This document shows, one piece after another, positions 19,408 to 27,999 of a stretch of 64,000 bases of DNA. The notes below the pieces were generated by a model. That model did not search any database. It saw only the letters and a program-made list of their open reading frames with translations, and was not told where the DNA came from. Position 1 is the first letter of the stretch. Every line of letters begins with the position of its first letter. Source of the DNA: Polaromonas sp. (GTDB lineage: Bacteria > Pseudomonadota > Gammaproteobacteria > Burkholderiales > Burkholderiaceae_C). The position numbers and the translations under genes are program-made. The stretch spans positions 1 to 64,000 of the forward strand of contig JAQGNE010000054.1 in NCBI GenBank assembly GCA_028291985.1. Reading direction: 5' to 3'.

Positions 19408-19522
19408 GTTTTGCCAGTTGCTGTTCGGGGCTCGGCTTTTTGAGCTCTCTGGTGATATGTCGTTTTGCGCGGTGTATTGAAGCTGCTGGCCGGGGGTTTC
19501 CCGGCCAGCAGCCTACAAACAA

Positions 19523-19571
19523 CCCACAACCCACAACCCACAACCCACAACCCACGACCCACGACCCAGGA
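19523..19571. repeat. 7-base tandem repeat, seven units
   Basis: Seven uninterrupted 7-base units are present: four CCCACAA, then two CCCACGA, then one CCCAGGA. The graded change along the array suggests slippage with one-sided divergence. Confidence 0.9.
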
Positions 19572-19582
19572 ACAACGAAAAA

Positions 19583-19610
19583 GGCTACGATTTCAATAGC
19601 GAATACCCAA
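19583..19610 (-). repeat. Palindromic repeat, family 1, partial copy after the tandem array
   Basis: On the minus strand this partial copy reads TATTCGCTATTGAAATCGTA, which matches the right half of the copy at 19353-19407. The left half is missing or unrecognisable. Confidence 0.5.
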
Positions 19611-19695
19611 GAAGATGTTTGGCCACAGCCCTAAAAGGCTAAAGAAGCTAGAAAAGGCTAAAAACACCAACAAACCGCAAAGCCCTACCAGCCAT

Positions 19696-20595
19696 TCAGC
19701 TCAAGATCACACTGCTAAACCGCCGGCGGTAAGTCGCCACCGTCGGATCATCCGGCGCGATCTGCCCGTCAGCCACCTTGGGTTTGGCAGGCTCCATGAT
19801 GTCCAGCACGGCGATATAGGTCTTGCGGGCAGCGTCCTCGTTCCAGGACTTGTCGCGCATCAAAATCTCGAGCAACTCATCCAGCGCATCGGTCCAGCGT
19901 TGCGCGGCCATCAACCAGCGGGCCTTGTTGAAGCGGGTTTCAAAATCACGCTTGTTGGTAGCGATCCTGGCATCAAATCCGGCTTCCGCCCCAACAGACT
20001 CAGGGCTGGTCGCTGCGAAATCAATAGCGTCCATCCAGCGCTGCAGCGAGTCAAAGCGCCGGTTCGTGCTGGTCTGGGCGATCACCGGTGCAAACGCCAC
20101 CTTGGCGTCATCTTCCGCGCCATTCAGCAGGAGCTGCTTGACCAGTTCAAACCGCGCGTTCTCGTTGGCCGGGTCAGCCGCCACATCCTGCTGCAGTTTT
20201 TCAATCAGGGCTTCCGGTGGTGCGTCGGGGTCCAGCGCGGGTTGCTCTTCTTCTGCTGGCAGCTCTTCGGCGGGAGGCAGGTGCTTGTCCAGAAACTCCT
20301 TGATCTTGCCTTCCGGGAGCGCGCCTGCAAAGCCGTCCACCGGCTTGCCACCCATCATCAGGATGCAGGTGGGAATACTGCGGATGCCAAAAGCCGACGC
20401 CAGCTGCTGCTCCTGGTCGGAGTCGATCTTGACGAGGCGGAAACGTCCGGCGTAGGCCAGCTCGACCTTTTCCAGGATGGGCCCCAGCGACTTGCAGGGA
20501 CCGCACCAGGGCGCCCAGAAGTCGATCAGAACCGGCGTGGTCATGGAAGCCGCAACGACTTCCTCCTCAAAGTTGGCAATGGTGACGTCAATCAT
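19696..20595 (-). CDS. ybbN: Thioredoxin domain / TPR protein (YbbN/CnoX-like)
   Basis: The 299-residue protein has an N-terminal thioredoxin fold with an intact WCGPC active site at about 30-34, followed by an acidic, proline-rich linker (about 110-130) and a C-terminal TPR-like helical half. This layout is that of YbbN/CnoX, a chaperone-thioredoxin that protects proteins under oxidative stress; E. coli CnoX has a degenerate active site, whereas here both cysteines are kept. Residues near AIDFAATSP are encoded by a stretch matching the palindromic repeat (20012-20028). It faces purC and is divergent from purE. Confidence 0.9.
   Translation of the reverse strand: MIDVTIANFEEEVVAASMTTPVLIDFWAPWCGPCKSLGPILEKVELAYAGRFRLVKIDSDQEQQLASAFGIRSIPTCILMMGGKPVDGFAGALPEGKIKEFLDKHLPPAEELPAEEEQPALDPDAPPEALIEKLQQDVAADPANENARFELVKQLLLNGAEDDAKVAFAPVIAQTSTNRRFDSLQRWMDAIDFAATSPESVGAEAGFDARIATNKRDFETRFNKARWLMAAQRWTDALDELLEILMRDKSWNEDAARKTYIAVLDIMEPAKPKVADGQIAPDDPTVATYRRRFSSVILS
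20012..20028 (-). repeat. Possible palindromic repeat fragment, family 1, inside the thioredoxin-like gene
   Basis: On the coding (minus) strand the sequence GCTATTGATTTCGCAGC differs at one of 17 bases from the right end of the copy at 19353-19407. It lies in frame in the C-terminal half of the protein. Chance cannot be excluded at this length. Confidence 0.4.
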
Positions 20596-20757
20596 GGTGT
20601 TCTTGAAGTGGGGTTGGCGGGGCGGTTTTCAACCGGGGCGAGGGTAGCACGGTGCAGCGCGGCGGCATGGCCCGGGCCACTATCATCCCACCGCTAAAAT
20701 CGCCGGGCCAGGCGCGCTGCCACGGGCACCTAACGCCACGACCGCAAAGGCTCATTG

Positions 20758-21276
20758 ATGACAACTACACAAACACACGCCAGCCCAGGGCCCGTCCTTG
20801 TCGGCGTGGTGATGGGCTCCAGCAGCGACTGGGACACGATGCTGCATGCGGTGCAGATCCTGAACGAATTTGGTGTGGCGCATGAGGCGCGCGTGGTTTC
20901 GGCCCACCGCATGCCCGACCAGCTGTTTGCCTATGCCGAGCAGGCCCGGGCGCGCGGCCTGCAGGCCATCATTGCCGGTGCCGGCGGCGCTGCCCATCTG
21001 CCCGGCATGCTGGCTGCCAAGACTGCTGTGCCGGTGCTGGGCGTGCCGGTAGCCAGCAAGCATTTGCAGGGTGTGGATTCGCTGCACAGCATCGTGCAGA
21101 TGCCCAAGGGCATTCCGGTGGCTACCTTTGCCATCGGCAACGCCGGGGCGGCCAATGCGGCGCTGTTTGCTGTTGCCATGCTGGCACTGCATGACCCGCA
21201 GCTGCAGGCCAGGCTGAACGCTTTTCGTGAGGCGCAAACCGCTGCTGCCTGCGCCATGACGCTGCCACCCGCATGA
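20758..21276 (+). CDS. purE: 5-(carboxyamino)imidazole ribonucleotide mutase
   Basis: PurE converts N5-CAIR to CAIR in purine synthesis. The 172-residue protein shows [12 protein letters not shown] (phosphate loop), [10 protein letters not shown] (catalytic His), [14 protein letters not shown] and [20 protein letters not shown], all typical of the class I enzyme. I use ATG 20758; a TTG one codon upstream is also possible. The stop overlaps the purK start by four bases, so the two are translated together. Confidence 0.97.
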   Translation: MTTTQTHASPGPVLVGVVMGSSSDWDTMLHAVQILNEFGVAHEARVVSAHRMPDQLFAYAEQARARGLQAIIAGAGGAAHLPGMLAAKTAVPVLGVPVASKHLQGVDSLHSIVQMPKGIPVATFAIGNAGAANAALFAVAMLALHDPQLQARLNAFREAQTAAACAMTLPPA

Positions 21277-22484
21277 CGCCCATCCTTCCAGGCAGTATTG
21301 CGGCCTCAGGCCGGCTTGCCACGCTCGGCGTGATGGGGGGCGGCCAGCTTGGCCGCATGTTCGTGCATGCCGCGCAGCGGCTGGGTTACATCACGGCGGT
21401 GCTGGACGCCGACCCGCAAAGCCCGGCCGGCTGTGTCAGCCACCACCATATCCAGACGGCTTATGAAGACCCCCGGGGGCTGGCGCAACTGGCGGCGCTG
21501 AGCGATGCCGTCACCACCGAGTTCGAGAACGTGCCTGCCGCCGCACTTGCTGTGCTGGCCGAGGCGCGGCCCGTAGCGCCTGGCGCCGAGGCGGTTGCCA
21601 TTGCGCAGGATCGGGTGCAGGAAAAATCGCATTTCACCGCCTGTGCCGGTATCTCGGGCGTCAGCTGCGCGCCCTATGCCGTGATCGTGCAACAGGCAGA
21701 CATCGACGCGGTGCCAGCGCATCTGCTCCCGGGCATTTTGAAAACGGCCCGCATGGGCTATGACGGCAAAGGCCAGGCGCGGGTACGCCATGCGGCGGAG
21801 CTCGCCGCCGCGTGGGCCGACTTCAAGAAAGTGCCCTGCGTGCTGGAAAAGCTCATGCCGCTTCGGGCCGAATGCTCGGTGATCGTGGCGCGGGGCTGGG
21901 ACGGCCAGGTGGTCTGCTTCCCGGTGCAGCGCAATGTGCATGTCGACGGTATCCTGGCGGTAACGCACGTTTATGCATCAAACATGCCGTCAACCCAGGC
22001 GGTGCAAGCGCAGGCAGCTACACAATCCATAGCAAATCACATCGGGTATGTGGGTGTGCTGTGCGTCGAATTCTTCATCGTTGACGATGGCAGTGCGGAC
22101 GGCCTGCTCGTCGTCAACGAGATGGCGCCACGGCCGCACAACAGCGGCCACTACACGATGGACGCCTGCGATTTTTCGCAATTCGACCTGCAGGTACACG
22201 CCATGGCCGGGTTGCCGCTGCCGCAGCCGCGCCAGCATTCGCCAGCCATCATGCTCAACCTGCTGGGCGACATCTGGTTTGATGCTGCGGGTACCGAACG
22301 CGCGCCGGACTGGCAAAGCGCGCTGGCCCTGCCCGGTGTGCACCTGCATCTGTACGGCAAGCATGAGGCCAGGCGTGGCCGCAAGATGGGCCATTTGACC
22401 GTGACCGGCGCTGATCTGGACAAGGTCACATCAGTTGCTCACCAGGTGGCAACCCTTCTGGGATTGCCGGGGCTGAATGCCTGA
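21273..22484 (+). CDS. purK: 5-(carboxyamino)imidazole ribonucleotide synthase
   Basis: PurK uses ATP and bicarbonate to make N5-CAIR, the PurE substrate. The 403-residue ATP-grasp protein has [13 protein letters not shown] at the start, [23 protein letters not shown] (ATP-binding Lys) and [16 protein letters not shown]. It overlaps purE by four bases and the downstream Sua5-type gene by eight. A half copy of the palindromic repeat may lie within it (22015-22036). Confidence 0.97.
   Translation: MTPILPGSIAASGRLATLGVMGGGQLGRMFVHAAQRLGYITAVLDADPQSPAGCVSHHHIQTAYEDPRGLAQLAALSDAVTTEFENVPAAALAVLAEARPVAPGAEAVAIAQDRVQEKSHFTACAGISGVSCAPYAVIVQQADIDAVPAHLLPGILKTARMGYDGKGQARVRHAAELAAAWADFKKVPCVLEKLMPLRAECSVIVARGWDGQVVCFPVQRNVHVDGILAVTHVYASNMPSTQAVQAQAATQSIANHIGYVGVLCVEFFIVDDGSADGLLVVNEMAPRPHNSGHYTMDACDFSQFDLQVHAMAGLPLPQPRQHSPAIMLNLLGDIWFDAAGTERAPDWQSALALPGVHLHLYGKHEARRGRKMGHLTVTGADLDKVTSVAHQVATLLGLPGLNA
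22015..22036 (+). repeat. Possible half palindromic repeat inside purK
   Basis: CAGCTA and ATAGCAAA with eight bases between them match the right dyad of family 1. The left half is absent and the encoded residues fit a normal PurK, so this could be chance. Confidence 0.3.
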
Positions 22485-23481
22485 AATGACCGCCGACCAA
22501 TGCCGCCAGCTTGCCGATGCGGCCCGCTGCATACAGGCGGGCGGGCTGGTCGCGTTTCCGACCGAAACCGTGTACGGCCTGGGCGCTGACGCCTCGAGCG
22601 ACGAGGCAGTGGCCAGAATATTTGCGGCCAAGGGCCGGCCAGCCGACCATCCGCTGATCGTGCACGTGGCCGATGCGGCGCAGGCCAGCAGCTATGCCGC
22701 CAGCATGCCGGACTTTGCCACGCGGCTGATGCAGGCTTTTTGGCCCGGCCCGCTGACGGTGATCCTGCCGCGCAGGCCCGGCGTGGCTGCTGCGGCGGCA
22801 GGTGGGCAGGACTCGATCGGTCTGCGCTGCCCGGCGCATCCGCTGGCGCTGGCTTTCATCAGGGCCTGCAACACCGGCATCGCCGGCCCCAGCGCCAACC
22901 GGTTTGGCAAGGTCAGCCCGACCACGGCCCAGCATGTGCGCGACGAATTCGGCGACGCGCTGCGTGTGCTGGACGGCGGTCCCTGCCAGGTGGGTATCGA
23001 GTCGAGCATCGTGGACTGCACACGCGCCTGGCCGGTGCTGCTGCGCCCGGGGGTGCTGACCCGCGCGCAGCTGGAGGCCGCCTGCGGCCAGCCGGTGCTG
23101 GACGCCGGCCAGGCCCTGGCCACGCCTGATGAAGGCGATGCCGGCGCAGCGCCCCGGGCATCAGGAACCCTGGAATCGCACTATGCGCCGGATGCCAAGC
23201 TGCGTCTAATGGATGCGGCGGCCCTCCAGACGGCACTGGACGTGCTCGGCGCCGATGCCGCCCATATTGCGGTTTACGCGCGCGCCACCTTGCGCATCCG
23301 GTCTGGAAAAGTTAAGTACAGGCGCATGCCCGACGACGCCTTGGCCGCGGCGCAGCAGCTCTTTGGCGTGCTGCGCGAGTTTGATGCGCATCGCGTCGGT
23401 CTGATCTGGGTAGAGACGCCGCCCGACATGCCGGCCTGGGACGGTGTGCGTGACCGCCTGATGCGCGCATCGGCGCATTGA
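22477..23481 (+). CDS. tsaC: Threonylcarbamoyl-AMP synthase, Sua5 type
   Basis: This enzyme makes threonylcarbamoyl-AMP from threonine, bicarbonate and ATP, the first step of the t6A modification at position 37 of ANN-decoding tRNAs. The 334-residue product has the YrdC domain (FPTETVYGLGADA, KGRPADHPL, GPSANRFGKVSPTTA) and an additional C-terminal Sua5 domain (about 225-330), so it is the long two-domain form and not the short TsaC. It overlaps purK by eight bases, making purE-purK-tsaC one probable operon. Confidence 0.94.
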   Translation: MPEMTADQCRQLADAARCIQAGGLVAFPTETVYGLGADASSDEAVARIFAAKGRPADHPLIVHVADAAQASSYAASMPDFATRLMQAFWPGPLTVILPRRPGVAAAAAGGQDSIGLRCPAHPLALAFIRACNTGIAGPSANRFGKVSPTTAQHVRDEFGDALRVLDGGPCQVGIESSIVDCTRAWPVLLRPGVLTRAQLEAACGQPVLDAGQALATPDEGDAGAAPRASGTLESHYAPDAKLRLMDAAALQTALDVLGADAAHIAVYARATLRIRSGKVKYRRMPDDALAAAQQLFGVLREFDAHRVGLIWVETPPDMPAWDGVRDRLMRASAH

Positions 23482-23641
23482 CCGCCTCCTGCTGAAGGTC
23501 TATAAGCATTATTGGTCCGGTAAGGAATATTGCCAGAGCCGGATTGCCGCTGTTGTGCCTCGCTGTTGTGCCTGTTACCCATGGGCACAAGCTCTGCAGT
23601 TTTAGGTCAGGTTTGACGTCATCCACTTTCCAACAGCTGCC

Positions 23642-26560
23642 ATGAACCCGACGCCCACTGGCAACGCCTGTTTTTTTCACGGTACCGGGTTCGCGTCAGG
23701 GCTCAACCAGATCGACTGGGCAGACCATCCGCTGGGCGGGCCGGAAGACTGGCCCGCACCGCTCAAGACCACTGTCGATACCGTCCTCAACTGCGGTTTT
23801 CCGATGTGTGTGGCCTGGGGCCCGCACCTGCTGATGGTCTATAACGAGGCTTATTCGCTGTTGCTGGGAAGCCGCCATCCGGCAGCGATCGGCCAGCCGA
23901 TGCAGCAGAGCTGGCCAGGCATCTGGTCCGCCATCAGCCCCGCCATTGCACAGGCCCTGGGCGGTACCTCGAGCTGTCTTGAGGATATCAAGTTGCCTTT
24001 GCAGCGCAGCGGGCAGGCTGACGCCGGATGGTTCACTTTTTCGTATTCGCCAGTGCATACCGCAGAACGCCAGGTTGGCGGCATCCTGTGCATCGTGACC
24101 GAAACCACCGGCAGCGTGGTGCTCAAGAACCGGCAGGGCTTCCGACTGGAGTTGCTGGAGCAATTGGGCAACCTGAGCGAGCCCAAGGCGATTACGGCGG
24201 CAGCGTCGGCGCTACTGGCCCAACACCTGGGCGGATCGCGCGTTTTTTATGCCAGCGTGGACGCAGAAGCCGGCACCTTCTGCGTGCAGCACGACTGGAC
24301 AGACGGGCGGCTTTCCAGCATGACAGCGCATGTGGGGCGGCTTGACGATTTCGGCCCTCGCCTGATTGCCGAGGCCAGAGCGGGCAGGACCAGCGCCATC
24401 AGCAACACCGCAACCGATGTGCGCACCCGAGATACGGCCCAGGCCCATGCCGACATCGGATTGCATGCGCTGTTGAATGTGCCGCTGGTCAAGGGAGGCC
24501 GGCTGGTGGCGGCGCTCAGCGTCCACCACATCGCGCCCTATGAATGGACCCGTGCAGATATTTCGATAGCGGAGGACACCGCCCAGCATACCTGGGCCGC
24601 GCTGGAGCGCGCGCAGGTTGAAAACGAACTGAAGGCACAGATCAACGCGGAAGCCGGCCGGCTGCGCGAGCTGTTTGAACTGTCGCCAACTGCCGTTGCG
24701 CTGGTGGTGGGCAAGGCGCATGTGTTCGAGTTTGTCAACGAGGCTTTCTGCCGCATGGTCGGCCGGTGGGACATGGTCGGAAAGCCGGTTTCGCAGGCGT
24801 TGTCGGATGTGGTGGAGCAAGGCCTTGAGGGTGTGCTTGACCAGGTGCTGGCAACCGGAAAGCCTTATGTGGCCAGCGGCATAGCGATTCGCCTGCAGCC
24901 GGACCCGGGCGAGCCGGCGCACACGATTTATGTGGACCTGGTGTATCAGCCGCGGATCGGGCGAGACGGCCAGGTGACTGGCATTTTTGCGCAGGCTCAC
25001 GACATCACCGAGGCCTACCAGGCGCAGTCTGCACTGCGTCAGAGCGAAGCGCGCTTTCGCGCCGCGGTGTCGGCCATCGGCATCATGTGGACCAACAACG
25101 CAGCCGGCGAAATGCAGGGACCGCAGCCCGGCTGGACGGCAGTGACCGGGCAGAGCGAGGCAGACTACAGCGGATTTGGCTGGTCCCGCATGGTGCATCC
25201 GGAAGATGCCGAGGCAACTGTCGAAGCCTGGCGCACGGCGGTGCGCCAGCGAAGCATTTTCAGCTTCGAGCATCGGCTGCGAACCGTGCGTCGCGGCTGG
25301 CGGCTGTTTTCCATACGGGCGGTCCCGATCCTGCAGGACAACGGAACCATCACCGAATGGGTCGGCGTGCATATCGACATCACCGACGCGCGGCAGGCTG
25401 AGGAAGCGCTGAAGGAAACCGACCGGCGCAAGGATGAATTTCTGGCCACGCTCGCGCATGAGCTGCGCAACCCGCTGGCACCGATACGCACCGCGGCACA
25501 TGTGCTGGACAGCGACCGGCAGCTGACCGACGCACAGCGCACCCATCTGCACGACATCATTTCACGGCAGGCCAGCATCATGACGCTGCTGCTGGATGAC
25601 CTGCTGGATGTATCGCGCATCAGCAACGGCCGGTTTGAACTGCGCCGTGCATCGGTGGAGCTCAAAACGGTAGTCGAGACTGCCATCGAGGCAGCGCGCC
25701 CGCTGATCGATGCCAAGCATCACCGTTTCATGGTGGTCACGCCGCAGGAGGCGCTGGTCGTGCATGCGGATGCGCTGCGGCTGTCGCAGGTGCTGACCAA
25801 CCTGCTGACCAATGCAGCCAAATACACCGACCAGGGCGGCCAGCTGTCGCTGACGCTGGTGCGTGATGATGCGGGCATCAGCATAGCCGTGAAGGACAAT
25901 GGCATTGGCATTGATCCGCAATCGCTTCCTCACATCTTCACCATGTTCTCGCAGGTCAAGTCGGTCATTGACCGTTCCGAGGGTGGCCTGGGCATCGGGC
26001 TGTCGCTGGCGCGCGGTCTGGTCAGGCTGCATGGCGGCACGATTTACGCGCACAGCGAAGGACCCGGGCGCGGCAGCGAGGTTACCGTCCATCTGCCACT
26101 CGACCTGCTGCAGCCCGCAGGCCCCGATGCTGTCGGCACGGACCCGGGCCGCAGCGAGGTCTTGCCAAAGCCCGAACACGCGCTGTCGGTGATGGTGGTG
26201 GATGACAATGTTGACGCGGCGGGGACCTTTGCCATGATGCTGCGCCTGGACGGCTACCAGGTGCTGACCGCGCATGATGGCGCGGACGCCCTGAGCGTCG
26301 CGGCTGGCAGCTGCGTGGACGTTGCGATTCTTGACATCGGCATGCCCGGCATGAACGGCTATGAACTGGCGCGGCGCATACGGCTGCAGCCCTGGGGCCG
26401 GGTCATGCTGCTGGTGGCGGTGACCGGCTGGGGTCAGGAATCGGACAAGCGTCAGGCCAGGGCGGCGGGGTTCGACCATCACTTCACCAAACCGGTCGAT
26501 CCGGACGAGATCACGCAGTTGCTGAGGCAGTACGGTGGCAGGCTTTCCAGGTCGGGATGA
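23642..26560 (+). CDS. Hybrid sensor histidine kinase with PAS, GAF and receiver domains
   Basis: This 972-residue protein has no obvious membrane helix and is probably a cytoplasmic sensor. In order I see an N-terminal PAS-like domain (about 20-155), a GAF-like domain (about 165-325), two PAS domains (about 345-470 and 480-585), a HisKA domain with LATLAHELRNPL (phospho-acceptor His606), an HATPase domain (NLLTNAAKY, DNGIGIDPQ, GLGIGLSLARGL) and a C-terminal receiver domain with VVDDNVDAA and the phospho-acceptor Asp898 in ILDIGMPGMNG. No response regulator gene is adjacent, so the output is unknown. The stimulus cannot be read from the sequence. Confidence 0.92.
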   Translation: MNPTPTGNACFFHGTGFASGLNQIDWADHPLGGPEDWPAPLKTTVDTVLNCGFPMCVAWGPHLLMVYNEAYSLLLGSRHPAAIGQPMQQSWPGIWSAISPAIAQALGGTSSCLEDIKLPLQRSGQADAGWFTFSYSPVHTAERQVGGILCIVTETTGSVVLKNRQGFRLELLEQLGNLSEPKAITAAASALLAQHLGGSRVFYASVDAEAGTFCVQHDWTDGRLSSMTAHVGRLDDFGPRLIAEARAGRTSAISNTATDVRTRDTAQAHADIGLHALLNVPLVKGGRLVAALSVHHIAPYEWTRADISIAEDTAQHTWAALERAQVENELKAQINAEAGRLRELFELSPTAVALVVGKAHVFEFVNEAFCRMVGRWDMVGKPVSQALSDVVEQGLEGVLDQVLATGKPYVASGIAIRLQPDPGEPAHTIYVDLVYQPRIGRDGQVTGIFAQAHDITEAYQAQSALRQSEARFRAAVSAIGIMWTNNAAGEMQGPQPGWTAVTGQSEADYSGFGWSRMVHPEDAEATVEAWRTAVRQRSIFSFEHRLRTVRRGWRLFSIRAVPILQDNGTITEWVGVHIDITDARQAEEALKETDRRKDEFLATLAHELRNPLAPIRTAAHVLDSDRQLTDAQRTHLHDIISRQASIMTLLLDDLLDVSRISNGRFELRRASVELKTVVETAIEAARPLIDAKHHRFMVVTPQEALVVHADALRLSQVLTNLLTNAAKYTDQGGQLSLTLVRDDAGISIAVKDNGIGIDPQSLPHIFTMFSQVKSVIDRSEGGLGIGLSLARGLVRLHGGTIYAHSEGPGRGSEVTVHLPLDLLQPAGPDAVGTDPGRSEVLPKPEHALSVMVVDDNVDAAGTFAMMLRLDGYQVLTAHDGADALSVAAGSCVDVAILDIGMPGMNGYELARRIRLQPWGRVMLLVAVTGWGQESDKRQARAAGFDHHFTKPVDPDEITQLLRQYGGRLSRSG

Positions 26561-26599
26561 TGGCCGGCAGCCCGTTTGGCTGCGATACGATCGCTTGCC

Positions 26600-26893
26600 A
26601 TGAGCAGGCTTTTTCACACCCGCAACAAGATCTACAACACCGTGGCACGCCAGTTGCACGGCACAGTGCCTTGCTGGGTATGCGGTGAGCATGTGCTGCC
26701 CGAGGCTGCAACGCTTGAACATATCAAGCCGCTCAGTGAGGGCGGCAACAGCCACGCCGAAAACCTGGCCATCAGCCACGAACTGTGCAACAACCAGCGC
26801 CATGTGCTGGGGCGCAGCCCTGCGTCAGCGGTGTCGGCCGGGCGTGTTGGCAGGCGGGCCGATGCTGCGCCCATCAACAAGCCACGCCTTTGA
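26600..26893 (+). CDS. Small HNH endonuclease-like protein
   Basis: The 97-residue protein carries a zinc-type HNH signature: Cys25-x2-Cys28 (CWVCGEHV), then His41 in ATLEHIKPLSEGG, Asn55 in AENLAISHELC and Cys63. This resembles HNH proteins whose targets are unknown. I choose ATG 26600 (MSRLFHTRN). It starts 39 bases after the sensor kinase gene and may be co-transcribed with it. No restriction methylase or phage gene is near. The basic tail has no visible motif. Confidence 0.65.
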   Translation: MSRLFHTRNKIYNTVARQLHGTVPCWVCGEHVLPEAATLEHIKPLSEGGNSHAENLAISHELCNNQRHVLGRSPASAVSAGRVGRRADAAPINKPRL

Positions 26894-27308
26894 TGATCTG
26901 TCTCTGACCTGCTTTTGACCGGCGCGCGGCGCGGCCTGCCTGCTAATGCGGCACCGCGCTGCAAACCCGCATGGCGCAAGGCTTTGCCGATGTTGCCCCA
27001 CCGCCATCAACAAGCTTGTCCACACGGATGAGGGATAAGTCCATGTCAGTGCAAAAACAGCCGGCATCAGCCGGTTTTGGTGCCCGGCATCCCGCTTCAG
27101 ACACCTGAAAACCCGTCTAAAAGCCCCCGCAGGCGTCAAAAAGCCCGACTGCCCAAATACAAGGCACCGCCCGCAAAGCCCCACGGCGTATAGCTTCGGC
27201 TGATTTGCCAAGCTCTCATCAACAAGCTTGTGCACAGTTGGCGGGGACAAGTGCACCGGGCTGCATTTCCTGACCTGCCCGGTGCGGCAGCAGGCCTACG
27301 CTGCCGCG
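26894..27308. other. Spacer with a 20-base direct repeat
   Basis: I see no gene in these 415 bases. Two 20-base copies of CATCAACAAGCTTGTSCACA (S is C in one, G in the other) lie at 27005-27024 and 27217-27236. The embedded TTGTCCACA is one mismatch from a DnaA box. A shorter match, CATCAACAAGCC, is at 26872 at the end of the HNH gene. The weak similarity continues outside the 20 bases, so this could be an old duplication. Confidence 0.55.
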
Positions 27309-27844
27309 ATGGCAACACCTCCTTCCTGGCTGCAAGCGGCGCCTGATCACTGGACCTGGCGCGGCCAGGTCAGGCCGGCATTTGCCGTAACGCCTGCGCC
27401 TGGCCAGGTCTCGGTATGGGACTTTCCGCGTCCGCCACAGGTGCAGGCCGATACACGCCAGGTGGTAGTTTGCTGGGGTGATGTGGAACTGGCCCGTACG
27501 ACAAAAGCGTTCAGGGTGCTAGAGACGGCGCACCCGCCCAGTTTTTCACCTGCCCTGGGCTGATGTACAGCAGCGGTTTTTCGAGCCTGCTGGTGGCGGA
27601 TCGTTTTGCAATGGAAAGGCCTGGCCAGCTACTGGACGCTGCTTGGCGGGGACAGGCGCCTGCCTGGCATGGCATGGAGCTACCCGGAGCCCATGGCAGG
27701 CGCAGAGCCGCTGGCCGACTGCGTGGCTTTTCATGCTACGGTGCTGGGATGCCGTGTCGATGGTGCGCGGGTGGAGCCGCAAGCCGGCGGTTTTATGGCG
27801 GATGGATCGCGCCCGAACTGACCGGGCCTTTCAAGGGCGGGTGA
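27309..27844 (+). pseudogene. DUF427 family protein, frameshifted
   Basis: Joined across frames, the translation matches the DUF427 family over its length: VWDFPRPPQVQADTR and FRVLETAHPP in the first frame, then VFHLPWADVQQRFFEPAGG in the +1 frame from about 27541, then CQWKGLASYWTLLGG and CRVDGARVEPQAGG back in the first frame from about 27606, and finally FYGGWIAPELTGPFKGG after a missing T in the run at about 27791-27794. Three frameshifts make a working product unlikely. The role of DUF427 proteins is unknown. Sequencing error at homopolymers could explain one of the shifts but hardly all three. Confidence 0.85.
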
Positions 27845-27999
27845 TGGGCAGCACCGGCTCGAAGGCCAAGACCTGGGTTGGCGATGTTGCACCCCCGGCC
27901 TTTCGCATCATTGGACACTGCCTGGCTTGAGCTTATTATTGACTTTTACCTGTTCCCTTGACTGTTGCCGCGCTACAGGAACAAAGGTCTGCCTTAACC

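Larger units (their letters stand above)
19337..19695. other. Repeat-rich spacer between purC and the thioredoxin-like gene
   Basis: I see no gene here. The spacer holds two family 1 palindromic repeats (19353-19407 and 19583-19610, in opposite orientation) and a 7-base tandem repeat (19523-19571). A T7 run at 19342-19348 just after purC follows only a weak GCCT/AGGC hairpin. Confidence 0.6.

Noticed and set aside
19440..19634. 64-codon frame across the 7-base tandem repeat
   Set aside because: Its middle is just the translated repeat, with no start context.
23560..23585. Tandem GCTGTTGTGCCT duplication as a regulatory site
   Set aside because: Only two 13-base units, with no other feature nearby; likely trivial slippage.
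24212..25552. 446-codon minus-strand frame opposite the sensor kinase
   Set aside because: Shadow of the kinase reading frame; no domain is recognisable.
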